Shown one piece after another: positions 54,800 to 64,000 of a stretch of DNA of 64,000 nt. Under the pieces are notes generated by a model. It worked only from the letters and a program-made list of their open reading frames with translations, did not search any database and was not told the origin of the DNA. The first letter of the stretch is position 1. Every line of letters begins with the position of its first letter. Source of the DNA: CBDCYH01 sp965224105. GTDB taxonomy: Bacteria > Bacteroidota > Rhodothermia > Rhodothermales > JABDKH01. The stretch spans positions 806,001 to 870,000 of the forward strand of contig CBDCYH010000002.1 of the NCBI GenBank assembly GCA_965224105.1. The letters run 5' to 3'. A program made the position numbers and the translations under genes.

Positions 54800-56869
54800 T
54801 TGGCCCAACTCGCTATTGTACTTTTGTCGCACCCTGCAATCAAGAATTCTCCTTTTCCGGCCCGGTCGGGCTCCGGGCGTACCGACGTTTCGGTAATAAT
54901 AGTGAACTACAACGTGAGGGAGTTGCTACGGCACTGCCTCACGTCCGTTGCGAAAGCATCCGAAGGACTCGAGGTCGAGACAATCGTTGTCGACAACAAC
55001 TCCGCCGATGGAAGCGTGGAGATGATCGCTTCCGAATTCTCGTCCGTCAAATGCATTGCTAATCTAGAAAATGTTGGCTTTGGTGCTGCCAACAACCAGG
55101 CCCTGGCCGTCGCGACTGGCAGGTATTACCTGATTCTCAATCCGGACACCATCCTGGGGGAAGACTCACTTACAGCACTACTTGCATTTGCGCATGACAA
55201 ACCAGGTGCCGGAGCTATCGGCTGTAAAATTCTCCATCCGGACGGGACGTTCGCCCCCGAGAGTCGACGTTCTTTCCCGACCCCGCGCGTCGCGTTCTAT
55301 CGGATATCGGGGCTCAGCAAACTGTTCCCGCGCAGCCCACGGTTTGGGCGCTACAACATGACGTACCTCGACGAAGACGTAGAGACCGAGGTCGACGCCC
55401 TCAGCGGTTCCTGCATGCTAATCCGCGCGGACGCTGTCGACTCGCTTGGCAACGATGGAAAACTTTTTGACGAGGACTTTTTCATGTACGGCGAAGATCT
55501 AGACGCGTGTTTCCGCCTGCAACAAAAGGGATGGCAAATCTGGTACACACCAAAAACACAGATCATTCACTTCAAAGGCGAGAGCACCAAGAAGGGTGAG
55601 CTGCGTTACGTAAAACTATTTTACGGAGCGATGCTCCTTTTCGCAGAGAAGCATTTTAACTCGACGCACAGCCTGGGCATGCGCATGGCATTGCGTGCAT
55701 CCATTTTTGGACGCGGGGTGCTTTCGGCTGCATCTACGTTGCTCCGTCGAGGAAAGGCTGGAGTTTCGGATTTCATCCTCATGTACGGCGTGTCTGCTCT
55801 TGTGGGTACCTCTCGATCACTTTGGATAGGCACAGAGCCAAACACACTCATCTACACGGTCGTCGCACTGCTTTACGGGTTAGGTACCGTAACCGCAATT
55901 CGCGTAGCTGGTGGATACCGACGTCTCGGACTGCACCGCCTCACTCCGCCAATTATTGGAGTAGTGTTTGGCGCACTGTTCGTTGCGGCTGTTTCATTCT
56001 TCTACAAGGATATCGGATTCTCCCGCCTGTCAGTTGCGCTTGCCGTTCCAATTGGTTGGATCGTACTCCTGATTCCGCGCCTCCTCCGATATAAAAACCA
56101 GCAGGCTGACCGTGCTGTTTTTGTCGGAACCGAGGAGGAAGCAAAATCGCTGGAGGCAACATTCGGAAGTCCGTTTGCGAATCCAACCTCGCTTGTAGGC
56201 TTCGTCCTGCCCAACGCCGACACGGAAGCCAACAAGAACGACGCGTTCCTCGGGTATGTAAGGCAGTTACGCGATGTCGTCCGACTCAACGCCATTGATA
56301 CCGCAATCTTTTCTTCGAGCAGCCTATCAAACGAGGATATCTTCGCGGCAATGCGCGGAATGGCTGACCTGCAGGTGGAGTCAAAGATCCTCGCGGGAGG
56401 AGCCGACCGGATAATCGGGAAAGCCTCGATCGATCCCATTGTTCAACCCACCTACGTATCGGCAGAGTCGGCCATCGGGCATGTGCGAAGCCGATCATCC
56501 AAGCGACTGTTCGACGTACTGATGTCGGTCTTTCTTGTACTCCTTTTTCCTGTCCGATGGCTCATTGCGAGTATTGGCGGAGCGCCTGCACGTTCGGTTG
56601 TAAAGAATCAGACTGCTGGATTTGTGCGCGTTATCAAAAACGAACTCGCTCTGCTGGGTTACTGCCCGGAGAGGGCTAATCCGCCAGAAAGCTGGGGACT
56701 GCGGCCCGCAGTGCTGTCGCTGGTTGACACACTCCCGCCAGCTCTAAGGGAGGAAGACGGTGGATCCGAGATTCGCAAAGCGCTTTGGCACTACTCAACA
56801 CATCAGTCCACCCTGTATGATCTGTTCATCCTATGGCAGGTCGTTGGAGGGCGTGTTCGCATTGATTGA
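54800..56869 (+). CDS. family 2 glycosyltransferase fused to a degenerate polyprenyl phosphoglycosyltransferase
   Basis: This 689-residue protein has two parts. Residues about 30-270 are a GT2 domain ([62 protein letters not shown]) with the DxD-like Asp-Pro-Asp. Residues about 345-430 form membrane helices, 430-560 resemble the nucleotide-binding-like domain of WbaP/WcaJ proteins, and from about 568 ([18 protein letters not shown]) the chain follows the sugar transferase domain. The catalytic motifs are eroded: KFRSM is missing, and [15 protein letters not shown] stands where active enzymes have NVLKGEMSIVGPRPE. The start, TTG 54800, is uncertain. The complete enzyme is encoded at 59412. Confidence 0.8.
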   Translation: MAQLAIVLLSHPAIKNSPFPARSGSGRTDVSVIIVNYNVRELLRHCLTSVAKASEGLEVETIVVDNNSADGSVEMIASEFSSVKCIANLENVGFGAANNQALAVATGRYYLILNPDTILGEDSLTALLAFAHDKPGAGAIGCKILHPDGTFAPESRRSFPTPRVAFYRISGLSKLFPRSPRFGRYNMTYLDEDVETEVDALSGSCMLIRADAVDSLGNDGKLFDEDFFMYGEDLDACFRLQQKGWQIWYTPKTQIIHFKGESTKKGELRYVKLFYGAMLLFAEKHFNSTHSLGMRMALRASIFGRGVLSAASTLLRRGKAGVSDFILMYGVSALVGTSRSLWIGTEPNTLIYTVVALLYGLGTVTAIRVAGGYRRLGLHRLTPPIIGVVFGALFVAAVSFFYKDIGFSRLSVALAVPIGWIVLLIPRLLRYKNQQADRAVFVGTEEEAKSLEATFGSPFANPTSLVGFVLPNADTEANKNDAFLGYVRQLRDVVRLNAIDTAIFSSSSLSNEDIFAAMRGMADLQVESKILAGGADRIIGKASIDPIVQPTYVSAESAIGHVRSRSSKRLFDVLMSVFLVLLFPVRWLIASIGGAPARSVVKNQTAGFVRVIKNELALLGYCPERANPPESWGLRPAVLSLVDTLPPALREEDGGSEIRKALWHYSTHQSTLYDLFILWQVVGGRVRID

Positions 56870-56925
56870 ACGCTGGCCTTATCTTGCTATTTCGGGTATC
56901 ACTCACCCACAGCGGCATTTTCAGG

Positions 56926-57951
56926 ATGGCTAAAAATTCCAAGGGCCAGTATCTACTAGATTTTGAGAAACCCCTCGTTGAGCTCGAGGAAAAGCTGCAA
57001 GAAATGCGGCGAATCAACGCCGAATCTATTGAGGTCGACCTGTCGGGTCAGATCGCGGCACTCGAGGAGCGCGTAGATGAACTTAAAACCACCATCTACT
57101 CGAACCTCACACGATGGCAACGAGTGCAAATTGCGCGACATCCGCTAAGACCCTACACGTCGGACTATGTCGAGGCACTCACGGATGATTTCGTTGAGCT
57201 TCATGGGGACCGGTCGTTTAAAGATGACCCAGCTATAGTGGGCGGCTTTGCAAAATTTCTTGGGAGTAGGTACGGCGAACGCGATCAGACGGTGATGGTC
57301 CTCGGTCATCAAAAAGGGCGCGACACAGTATCAAGAAAATTCCGGCGGTTCGGAATGCCTAACCCGGAAGGCTACCGAAAAGCCCTTCGGTTAATGAAAC
57401 TTGCGGAGAAGTTTAACAAGCCGGTCGTTTGTTTGCTGGACACCCCAGGTGCGTTTCCGGGATTGGAGGCAGAGGAGCGCGGACAGGCCGAAGCGATAGC
57501 ACGTAATCTATTTGAGATGGCACGACTCCGTGTCCCGATTGTCGTAGTCGTAATCGGAGAGGGCGCTTCTGGTGGCGCGTTGGGTATTGGCGTTGGAGAT
57601 ACCATACTGATGATGGAAAATTCGTGGTACTCGGTTATTTCTCCCGAGAGTTGCTCTTCAATACTGTGGCGAACATGGGACTACAAAGAGGACGCGGCCT
57701 CGGCACTCCGGCTCACCGCCAATGATCTCACTGAGCTTGGGGTCGTGGATAGAATAATCAAGGAGCCACGGGGTGGAGCACATCGCGGACCACAAGAAAC
57801 ATTCGATGCTGTGGGTAGGGCCGTCGCAAAAGAACTGGCGAGACTTAGACGAGTGAACGCTAAAGATCTTGTGGCGAAGAGAGTCGATAAGTATAGTAAC
57901 ATTGGCACATTCACTTCAGAATCCACCCTGCCAAAAGCCTCCGTTGAATAG
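56926..57951 (+). CDS. accA: acetyl-CoA carboxylase carboxyltransferase subunit alpha
   Basis: This 341-residue subunit moves the carboxyl group from biotin to acetyl-CoA. It has [120 protein letters not shown] and [13 protein letters not shown], all standard. ATG 56926 gives the usual N-terminus; the frame opens at TTG 56866, inside the preceding gene. About 20 residues extend beyond the E. coli end. The partner accD is not in the window. Confidence 0.96.
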   Translation: MAKNSKGQYLLDFEKPLVELEEKLQEMRRINAESIEVDLSGQIAALEERVDELKTTIYSNLTRWQRVQIARHPLRPYTSDYVEALTDDFVELHGDRSFKDDPAIVGGFAKFLGSRYGERDQTVMVLGHQKGRDTVSRKFRRFGMPNPEGYRKALRLMKLAEKFNKPVVCLLDTPGAFPGLEAEERGQAEAIARNLFEMARLRVPIVVVVIGEGASGGALGIGVGDTILMMENSWYSVISPESCSSILWRTWDYKEDAASALRLTANDLTELGVVDRIIKEPRGGAHRGPQETFDAVGRAVAKELARLRRVNAKDLVAKRVDKYSNIGTFTSESTLPKASVE

Positions 57952-57957
57952 AGCGGG

Positions 57958-58362
57958 ATGAGAACTTTTTCGTACAAGCACCGCGTGCGATACCGGGAGT
58001 GTGATCCGATGGGGGTTGTTTATCACACACATTACCTTGACTACTTCGAAGCGGCGCGCACGGAAGCACTAAGGAGCCTTGGTGTTGCCTACAAAGAACT
58101 TGAAGACGGGGGAGTTATCATGCCCGTGGTTAGCGCATCGATAAATTACAGGAAACCAAGTTACTACGACGATGTACTTGAGATAATTACGACCTTTCCA
58201 GAATCACAACCTGTGGCACGCGTACCAATTCTGTATCGCGTAATGCGCAACGACGAAGAGCTTGCCACGGGAAGTGTAACACTTTGTTTCGTTGACAAAA
58301 TTTCCAATCGACCCACACGCGCACCGGCATCCGTTCTTGATGCCTTTTGGATAGCCCAGTAA
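57958..58362 (+). CDS. acyl-CoA thioesterase (YbgC/FadM hotdog family)
   Basis: This 134-residue hotdog-fold protein shows the active-site pattern YRECDPMGVVYHTHYLDYFE with the catalytic Asp, then AARTEALRSLGVAYKELEDG, SASINYRKPSYYDDVLEIIT and ATGSVTLCFVD. It hydrolyses acyl-CoA or aryl-CoA thioesters; chain length preference is unknown. It is 6 bp after accA, and the nadC frame opens inside its end, so the three are probably one transcript. Confidence 0.92.
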   Translation: MRTFSYKHRVRYRECDPMGVVYHTHYLDYFEAARTEALRSLGVAYKELEDGGVIMPVVSASINYRKPSYYDDVLEIITTFPESQPVARVPILYRVMRNDEELATGSVTLCFVDKISNRPTRAPASVLDAFWIAQ

Positions 58363-58388
58363 TTGATGCGCGGCACCTCCACTATTGC

Positions 58389-59300
58389 ATGATCAGCACG
58401 TTACCCAGCTACATCACAACAGAAAAGCTTCGCGAAATTATTCGCCCGGCGCTGCGCGAAGATATTGGATCCGGTGACGTTACATCGCTGGCGACTCTGG
58501 ACAAGAAGTCAAAAGCGACGGCCAAACTAATTGCGAAGGAGGACGGCATTTTGGCCGGGTGCACCGCATTTAAGTTTGTCTTTGACGAGCTGGATGACGA
58601 CGTATCGATCACATGGATGAAAGCGGACGGCTCCAATGTGTATCGGGGCGACGACCTTGCTGTTGTTGTTGGGAAGGCGCGCACGATCATGGCAGGTGAA
58701 CGGCTGGCACTAAACATTCTCCAACGAATGAGCGGCATCGCTACATTGACCCACCAGATGGTCGAGGCAGTGAAACCACATCGAGCAAGAATCCTTGATA
58801 CCCGCAAGACGGCACCTAATGTTCGACTCCTCGACAAGTGGGCAGTAAAAATTGGTGGTGGAAAGAACCATCGATTTGGTCTCTACGACATGATCCTCAT
58901 CAAGGAGAATCATATTGCTGCGGCAGGAGGGATTAGCAACGCTCTCATGGCCGCACGGCAGTATTGCCAAAACCAGAGCAGGACGTTGAAAATTGAAATT
59001 GAGACGCGCAACCTTGGCGAGGTGCAGCAAGTCCTCGACACCGGAATTGCACAAATTGTGATGCTCGATAATTTTGCCCGAATCCTTCCTGATGGAACGC
59101 TGGATACGTCGAAGCTCGCGCAGGCTGTAGAGTTGCTGAAAGACGACTTCAAAACGGAGGCCTCGGGGAACGTGACTCTGGATACAGTTCATGAGATCGC
59201 CGCGACGGATGTTGATTACATCAGCAGCGGCGCGTTAACCCACTCGGTGATGGCCCTGGACATATCTCTCCTGGTGGATGTACGACCTCGGATTTATTAG
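58389..59300 (+). CDS. nadC: nicotinate-nucleotide pyrophosphorylase (quinolinate phosphoribosyltransferase)
   Basis: This 303-residue enzyme makes nicotinate mononucleotide from quinolinate and PRPP. The signature is clear: REDIGSGDVTSLATL near the N-terminus, ERLALNILQRMSGIATLT, ILDTRKTAPNVRLLDKWAVK, GGGKNHRFGLYDMILIKENH and a late EASGNVTLDTVHEIAATDVD. ATG 58389 gives the normal length; the frame opens at TTG 58347. Nothing is missing. nadA and nadB are not nearby. Confidence 0.96.
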   Translation: MISTLPSYITTEKLREIIRPALREDIGSGDVTSLATLDKKSKATAKLIAKEDGILAGCTAFKFVFDELDDDVSITWMKADGSNVYRGDDLAVVVGKARTIMAGERLALNILQRMSGIATLTHQMVEAVKPHRARILDTRKTAPNVRLLDKWAVKIGGGKNHRFGLYDMILIKENHIAAAGGISNALMAARQYCQNQSRTLKIEIETRNLGEVQQVLDTGIAQIVMLDNFARILPDGTLDTSKLAQAVELLKDDFKTEASGNVTLDTVHEIAATDVDYISSGALTHSVMALDISLLVDVRPRIY

Positions 59301-59411
59301 CAGTGGAGATTACTGTTGTTTTGTAACTTCCCTGCCTATCCGAGCCTTGTCTATGCCTAACAGCTACTAACTCCTACATCCATTCCATAGCCGTCCGGCT
59401 TATCGAGTAGT

Positions 59412-60803
59412 ATGCTGCAAGAACAAAGCAGATTGTTTCAACGGATTCTGTTTTTCGTTGACATCGCGCTCGTCGTTGTCGGCTGGACCATCGCGTATTT
59501 CATTCGGTTTGAGCTCCTTGTCCCGCCCGAGTATGTGACGTTCGCGTCCTATCTCCGGTTTGTGCCCTGGGTGCTCCTCCTCTCGCTGTTTGTGTTCTGG
59601 GCTACAGGCCTGTACCAACCAAGTAAAGCCCTCCGCGTGTCCAGCCTCATATTCGCGGTGTTGAAATCTACATTTTTCGGATTCATCCTGGTCGCCGCCT
59701 CGCTGTCGTTCTACCGCGCGTTTTCTTTTTCCCGGCTGATGTTTCTTTTGTTTGGTGTAATCACCCCCATCCTGATGGTTTCGTCAAGATGGTTGCTCTA
59801 CCTGATTACGCAACGTGGACGCGATAGCGCGCAGCGACTTCAGCGTGTGCTCGTATACGGAGCCGGTGAGCTTGGCCACAGGCTGGTTGATTCGTTTCGC
59901 AACTACCCGTGGACAAAAATCGAACTCGTCGGGTTTGTCGACGATAGCAGAACTGACTCCGATGAAATACTCGGAACAGGTGAAGACCTTCTTCCACTCA
60001 TCGACAGGTTTGAACAGGAAGGGCGACGCGTTGACTACGTGTATCTCGCGCTGCCTTTGTCTGCAGCGTCCCGTATCGAGAGCGCGCTTGACAAACTTTC
60101 GAAACGACTGGTGCATGTTTGCCTCGTGCCAGACCTGTTTCAATTCAATCTCCTGAACGCACGAGTTTCCGATGTCGACGGGATGCATGTGATTCACCTT
60201 ATCGATCAGGCCCCACCAGGGTTTGGTCACGGATTGAAACGACTAGTTGATATCATCGGCTCCGCATTTTTGCTGATCCTGTTGTCACCGCTGTTGCTAC
60301 TCCTGGCAATCGGTACGAAGCTTTCCTCTCCGGGCCCGGTATTCTACAGGCAACGCCGGATGGGATTGAACGGACAGGAATTCGACATGATAAAATTCCG
60401 CAGCATGCCAGTTGGCTCAGAAAAGCAGAGCGGTCCCGTCTGGGCTTCCCCCGATGAGAAACGAGCAACCGCATTCGGTTCGTTTATCCGCAGAACGTCG
60501 CTTGACGAACTACCTCAATTCTGGAACGTGTTAAAAGGCGAGATGTCGATTGTCGGTCCACGTCCTGAACGGCCGGTCTTCATCGAACAGTTCAAAGAGA
60601 ACGTGCCTCTGTACATGCTACGTCACAAAACGAAAGCGGGTATCACCGGTTGGGCTCAGGTAAACGGTTGGAGAGGAAACACATCACTCGAAAAACGAAT
60701 CGAATACGACCTCTACTACATCCAGAATTGGTCTTTATTGTTCGATTTCAAAATCATGTTGATGACGATTTCCAAGGGCTTTGTTAACGAGAACGCCTAC
60801 TAG
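59412..60803 (+). CDS. polyprenyl-phosphate phosphoglycosyltransferase (WcaJ/WbaP type)
   Basis: This 463-residue protein has four to five N-terminal membrane helices (residues about 10-130), a nucleotide-binding-like middle domain (RVLVYGAGELGHRLVDSF), and from about residue 276 the catalytic domain: KRLVDIIGSAFLLILLSPLL, FYRQRRMGLNGQEFDMIKFR, SLDELPQFWNVLKGEMSIVG followed by PRPERPVFIEQF, and GITGWAQVNGWRG. It places a sugar-1-phosphate on undecaprenyl phosphate, starting an exopolysaccharide or O-antigen chain. The sugar cannot be read from sequence. All motifs that are eroded in the fused protein at 54800 are intact here. Confidence 0.94.
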   Translation: MLQEQSRLFQRILFFVDIALVVVGWTIAYFIRFELLVPPEYVTFASYLRFVPWVLLLSLFVFWATGLYQPSKALRVSSLIFAVLKSTFFGFILVAASLSFYRAFSFSRLMFLLFGVITPILMVSSRWLLYLITQRGRDSAQRLQRVLVYGAGELGHRLVDSFRNYPWTKIELVGFVDDSRTDSDEILGTGEDLLPLIDRFEQEGRRVDYVYLALPLSAASRIESALDKLSKRLVHVCLVPDLFQFNLLNARVSDVDGMHVIHLIDQAPPGFGHGLKRLVDIIGSAFLLILLSPLLLLLAIGTKLSSPGPVFYRQRRMGLNGQEFDMIKFRSMPVGSEKQSGPVWASPDEKRATAFGSFIRRTSLDELPQFWNVLKGEMSIVGPRPERPVFIEQFKENVPLYMLRHKTKAGITGWAQVNGWRGNTSLEKRIEYDLYYIQNWSLLFDFKIMLMTISKGFVNENAY

Positions 60804-60811
60804 TCGGTCTG

Positions 60812-62830
60812 ATGATTCAGCTGCAAGACATTGCGTTGGCGTTTGGCGGCCAGGTTGTGCTCGATGGCGTTACGTGGGCGATCAAACCAGGCCAGCATAT
60901 TGGGTTGGTTGGTCCGAACGGAGCTGGTAAATCCACCATCCTTCGGGTAATTACGGGCCAGATTCAACCCGACCAAGGCACGGTTACGTTTCAGGGAGAT
61001 GTTAGGCTAGGATATCTCGAACAGGAGTCGCAAGAATGGGCAACGTCTTCTTCCGTAATGGATGTGGCCCTTGAAGCGTTTGACGAAATACTCTCCCTGC
61101 AGGAAGAGGAACAGCGGATTGCTGCCTGGTTGGAGTCCGCAACCGATTTCGAGAGCGACAAATACCTGCGCACGCTGGACAGATTTGAGCAGGTGCACTC
61201 TCGTCTTTCGACTTTCGATGCTCATCTCATCGAGGCTAAGGCTGAGCTGGTTTTAAAAGGGCTTGGGTTCCGGCAAGAAGATTTTGTGCGGCCGCTCGAT
61301 TCATTTTCGGGTGGTTGGCGCATGCGAGTTGCGCTAGCGCGAATATTACTGCGCGAACCGGACGTTCTGCTGCTCGACGAGCCTACCAATCATCTGGATA
61401 TCGATAGCATTCAATGGATGGAGTCGTATCTGCGTGACTACAAAGGTACGGTTGTCATCGTTTCGCACGACCGGTACTTCCTCGACCGAATGATTAACAC
61501 AACGGTTGAGCTACAATTCGGTAAGGTCACTGAGTATTCTGGTAACTACGCGTTTTACCTGGAGGATCGGAAACTTCGAAGGGAGATGCACAAGGCGTCT
61601 TATGAGAATCAGCAGAGAGAGATTGCCCAGGCGGAGCGATTCATCCAGCGCTTCCGGGCAAAGTCCTCGAAGGCCAAACAGGCGCAGAGTAAAATCAAGG
61701 CGCTCGAGCGTATGGATCGCATCCCGCCGCCGGTAGCCGATTCCGCGACGGTGTCATTCCGATTTCCGGTACCCGACCCTTCAGGTAAGACGGTGCTCTC
61801 GCTCTCTCGATTCTCTAAAACCTATGTGACGGATGGCGAGGTGATTCGGGTGTTCCGCGACGCAGAAGAATTGCACATCAACCGCGGCGAAAAGATTGCG
61901 CTTATCGGTCAAAACGGAGCGGGAAAATCGACGCTGGCGAGAATTATTAATGGCACGGAGCCTTTTGACGGGACGAGGACCCTGGGACACAACGTGACCA
62001 AAACGTTTTTCGCCCAGCACCAGGCAGAATCTCTTAATCCGAAAAGGACGATCCTGGAAAGTCTTATCGAGGTATCGGAAGGCCTCGCCGAGTCGCAGAT
62101 TCGTTCCCTACTGGGTGCGTTTTTGTTTACGGGGGACGATGTCTTCAAAAAGGTTGCGGTTCTGAGTGGCGGTGAAAGGAGCCGCGTGGCCTTGGCCAAG
62201 ACTCTATTGCTCCCGTCTAATTTCCTGATTCTTGATGAGCCAACAAACCACCTGGATATACAGTCTGTTTCAGTGTTGATCGAAGCCTTGCGACAATACA
62301 CGGGAACGTTTATCGTAGTTAGCCATGACCGCCATTTTCTGGATCGAATTTGCAATCAGGTTTGGCGCGTCGAAAATGGGAAGGTGGATCGCTACACTGG
62401 AAATTACAGCGACTACCTTTGGCAGCTTGAACACGGAACAGTGCGGGAAAAAGCGGAGCCGGCTGTCGAATCTCTCAAACGTCCCTCGGTGCAAAAAGAG
62501 AGGCGAGGAAAGCCGGGTAAGAAAAGTAAGGAGCAGAAGCGCCTGGAGGCGGAGCAGCGCGCGGCAATCGCCAAAGGGTCGGTTGATCATGAGGAGATTA
62601 ATAACCTGACTGAGTATCAGCTTCGAAAAATCTATTCGAAGGTTGAGCAGAAAATTTTCCAGAAGGAACGGAAGCAACGGCGGTTGGAGAAAGAGCTCGC
62701 AGATCCCGCGTTGTACGATCAGTTGGAAAAATCCCGGACGTTGACGTCTGAGTATCAGGAGTTAAAAAATGAGCTTGCTGTGCTCTACGATAAGTGGGAA
62801 CGAATTGCTGATTTGATCCTCGGGTCATAG
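60812..62830 (+). CDS. ABC-F family ATPase (ribosome-associated)
   Basis: This 672-residue protein has two ABC domains without membrane helices. Domain 1 has LVGPNGAGKSTILRVITGQI, SGGWRMRVALARILL and DVLLLDEPTNHLD; domain 2 has LIGQNGAGKSTLARIINGTE, LSGGERSRVALAKTLLL and NFLILDEPTNHLD. The linker is positively charged (FIQRFRAKSSKAKQAQSKI). A basic, coiled-coil C-terminal domain of about 110 residues follows (KLE-type helices with KIFQKERKQRRLEKELADP), as in Uup-like proteins. ABC-F proteins act on the ribosomal E site or on antibiotic-stalled ribosomes. It begins 8 bp after the phosphoglycosyltransferase gene. Confidence 0.93.
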   Translation: MIQLQDIALAFGGQVVLDGVTWAIKPGQHIGLVGPNGAGKSTILRVITGQIQPDQGTVTFQGDVRLGYLEQESQEWATSSSVMDVALEAFDEILSLQEEEQRIAAWLESATDFESDKYLRTLDRFEQVHSRLSTFDAHLIEAKAELVLKGLGFRQEDFVRPLDSFSGGWRMRVALARILLREPDVLLLDEPTNHLDIDSIQWMESYLRDYKGTVVIVSHDRYFLDRMINTTVELQFGKVTEYSGNYAFYLEDRKLRREMHKASYENQQREIAQAERFIQRFRAKSSKAKQAQSKIKALERMDRIPPPVADSATVSFRFPVPDPSGKTVLSLSRFSKTYVTDGEVIRVFRDAEELHINRGEKIALIGQNGAGKSTLARIINGTEPFDGTRTLGHNVTKTFFAQHQAESLNPKRTILESLIEVSEGLAESQIRSLLGAFLFTGDDVFKKVAVLSGGERSRVALAKTLLLPSNFLILDEPTNHLDIQSVSVLIEALRQYTGTFIVVSHDRHFLDRICNQVWRVENGKVDRYTGNYSDYLWQLEHGTVREKAEPAVESLKRPSVQKERRGKPGKKSKEQKRLEAEQRAAIAKGSVDHEEINNLTEYQLRKIYSKVEQKIFQKERKQRRLEKELADPALYDQLEKSRTLTSEYQELKNELAVLYDKWERIADLILGS

Positions 62831-62832
62831 CC

Positions 62833-63639
62833 ATGCCTGAGCGCAAAACGGGTAGACGGGGACTTTGGATCGTCCTTTTGTTGGGACTCGCAGAAATCGG
62901 ATTGCGCATCGCCGGGTACGCACCTGCTCGTCAGACACCTGCAGCCCATCTGGAACCGGACAGTCCACATCTTTTTACCGCAGATGAGGAGTTGTCGTGG
63001 GTTCAGGTACCTGGCATGGCAGAGTATCGGTTTGCGGACGATCGTGTGGTGCGCACGACTCACGATGAGTTGCGTACGCGCATTGTGCAGCCTACCGACC
63101 AGTTCCTGGACCCCCAACCGTCGGAAGAGCTCTGGATAGTGGGGGGAGCGGTTGCGTATGGTTGGGGCGTAAATGACGATGAAACTGCTGCATGGGATTT
63201 GCAATCTGGCTGCCCTTCCCTTGCGATCCGCAACTACGCCCTGCCGGGATTGCCAGTCCGCGAGATTGGGAAGCGTGTGGAACGCGAATTAATGCATCAA
63301 CCCGCGCCGGCTGGGCTTGTACTTATCGTCGATGATTCGATGCTCGAGCGACTTGGTCCGGAACGGTTCTTCAGGTCTGGGAGCGAGCTGAAGCAGCAGG
63401 TGCGATCTGCTTTGGCGGACCTGCTGTTTTCGCCGGTACGCTGGGTGGGTCGGAAATTGCGAATCCGGAAAACATCCCGGGAGATTGACGCTCTGGAAGA
63501 AACGATCCAAACGATGGCGATACCACTGACCAGGATCTACATGATGGAGGATGCAGATCCTGTTACCGTGCAGCGCGGCCTGTCAGTTGAGCTGAGCAGC
63601 GTTTGTCGGGTCGGAGGTCGAGGAGCAGCACCTCAGTAG
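62833..63639 (+). CDS. SGNH-hydrolase-like protein lacking the usual active-site serine
   Basis: This 268-residue protein has a short hydrophobic N-terminal anchor (LWIVLLLGLAEIGLRIAGYA). It then follows the layout of membrane-anchored SGNH/GDSL proteins: SEELWIVGGAVAYGWGVNDD corresponds to the GDSxTxGxGV block, but Gly-Gly-Ala replaces Gly-Asp-Ser, so the nucleophile is missing. RNYALPGLPVREIGKRVERE matches the following NxGxPG block. The C-terminal Asp-His part is not visible. A +1 reading frame near 63599-63660 (coding GSEVEEQHLSSIPRGPIYA) is protein-like, so a late frameshift is possible. ATG 62833 is two bases after the ABC-F stop. Confidence 0.6.
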   Translation: MPERKTGRRGLWIVLLLGLAEIGLRIAGYAPARQTPAAHLEPDSPHLFTADEELSWVQVPGMAEYRFADDRVVRTTHDELRTRIVQPTDQFLDPQPSEELWIVGGAVAYGWGVNDDETAAWDLQSGCPSLAIRNYALPGLPVREIGKRVERELMHQPAPAGLVLIVDDSMLERLGPERFFRSGSELKQQVRSALADLLFSPVRWVGRKLRIRKTSREIDALEETIQTMAIPLTRIYMMEDADPVTVQRGLSVELSSVCRVGGRGAAPQ

Positions 63640-63657
63640 CATCCCCCGGGGTCCCAT

Positions 63658-64000
63658 TTACGCGTAGCTCATTGCCGGATACCCAAGCTCTTTTCGCAGA
63701 AGCCCAAGCTGACCAATGTGATAAGCTTCGTGTTGGACCAGGAAAGCGATGGCACCCCCCAAGCTCTGCTCAGTGATTGGCAGAGCGAATGGAGGAGGAC
63801 CCGCCAGTGTTTCTGCGGAGGTGGTTGAAAGTCCACCGTGCACTTGATGCGTTATTTTGTTGAAAAAGTCCTGTACAGTTTGGAGGTCGGGGTAGGATGC
63901 CGAATCGGAGATTTCGTCGTTGAAAATCTTTAGCTCATCACCCGCTTCCTGACCGAGTAGTTGGGCGATCATCGCTCGGGTGTGAGCAATGTGCCCTGCA
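63658..64000 (-). CDS. DinB-like protein, start outside the window
   Basis: The minus strand frame is open through the window edge; an internal ATG at 63972 is preceded in frame by GHIAHTR, so the true start lies beyond 64000. The visible C-terminal part (114 residues) reads AGHIAHTRAMIAQLLG, then FFNKITHQVHGGLSTTSAET, and IAFLVQHEAYHIGQLGLLRK, a pattern typical of the DinB/YfiT four-helix metalloprotein family (metal-binding histidines in the HIAHTR and QHEAYHIGQ helices). Function is likely thiol transfer or damage response, not specified. It converges with the SGNH-like gene. Confidence 0.8.
   Translation of the reverse strand, partial: AGHIAHTRAMIAQLLGQEAGDELKIFNDEISDSASYPDLQTVQDFFNKITHQVHGGLSTTSAETLAGPPPFALPITEQSLGGAIAFLVQHEAYHIGQLGLLRKELGYPAMSYA

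Noticed and set aside
1..64000. tRNA, rRNA, CRISPR array, insertion sequence or prophage genes
   Set aside because: Reading the intergenic regions showed no cloverleaf-like T-arm and acceptor pairs, no regular repeat-spacer pattern, and no transposase, integrase or phage structural genes. A computed scan could still find a short RNA gene.

Overview
The window is a 64 kb chromosomal segment, about half G+C and densely coded, from an aerobic Gram-negative member of the Bacteroidota, most probably the Rhodothermia/Balneolia side of the phylum. Three things support this. A giant SprA-type protein (type IX secretion translocon) is present. A complete alternative complex III (actABCDEF) is linked to a caa3 oxidase whose subunit I carries the A2-type YSHPAV motif, an arrangement known from Rhodothermus marinus. 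A DUF5683 gene sits directly behind parAB and a Bat aerotolerance operon is present, both common in this phylum. I see no rRNA, tRNA, CRISPR array, insertion sequence or phage gene.

Layout. 1-467: the N-terminal end of a UvrD/PcrA-type helicase. 667-3012: parA, parB, DUF5683. 3044-8164: a glycosyltransferase, then a serine palmitoyltransferase plus GNAT-like acyltransferase pair (probable sphingolipid/ceramide synthesis), a YjjG-like HAD phosphatase and a family 2 glycosyltransferase. 8165-9042: the only long gap, non-coding and rich in small hairpins. 9043-11064 (minus strand): rhomboid protease, purQ, yceI. 11164-20389: a tightly packed Bat operon (DUF58, DUF4381, a SIRT5-like sirtuin, batA, batB, two TPR genes in the batC position, batD, batE) ending with tdk. 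20519-26263: dnaX, ybaB, recR, a two-domain ABC permease, a saccharopine-dehydrogenase-like protein. 27056-34867: sprA. 34879-39492: lipB, small unknown genes, csp, ybeY, hpf, metF and a nucleoside-phosphorylase-like gene. 39509-52614 (minus strand): the respiratory cluster, read as actA-B-C-D-E-F, a small membrane protein, SCO, coxII, coxI, coxIII, coxIV and a second small membrane protein. 52885-64000: a putative outer-membrane protein, MATE transporter, a GT2 fused to a degenerate phosphoglycosyltransferase, accA, a thioesterase, nadC, a complete polyprenyl phosphoglycosyltransferase, an ABC-F ATPase, a degenerate SGNH-like protein and a truncated DinB gene.

How the genes work together. 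The Act complex oxidises quinol and passes electrons through cytochromes to the CuA/cytochrome c domain of caa3 oxidase subunit II; SCO would help load CuA. The Bat operon codes for membrane-anchored von Willebrand A proteins and periplasmic TPR/BatD partners that normally work with a MoxR ATPase, which is not encoded next to it here. The sphingolipid pair, the glycosyltransferases, the phosphoglycosyltransferase and SprA all point to an elaborate outer surface.

The items I find most worth a second look are the sirtuin embedded in the Bat operon with no adjacent moxR, the GT2 fused to a dead-looking phosphoglycosyltransferase, the SPT/GNAT pair, the uncharacterised small membrane proteins bracketing the oxidase genes, and the hairpin-rich gap at 8165-9042.
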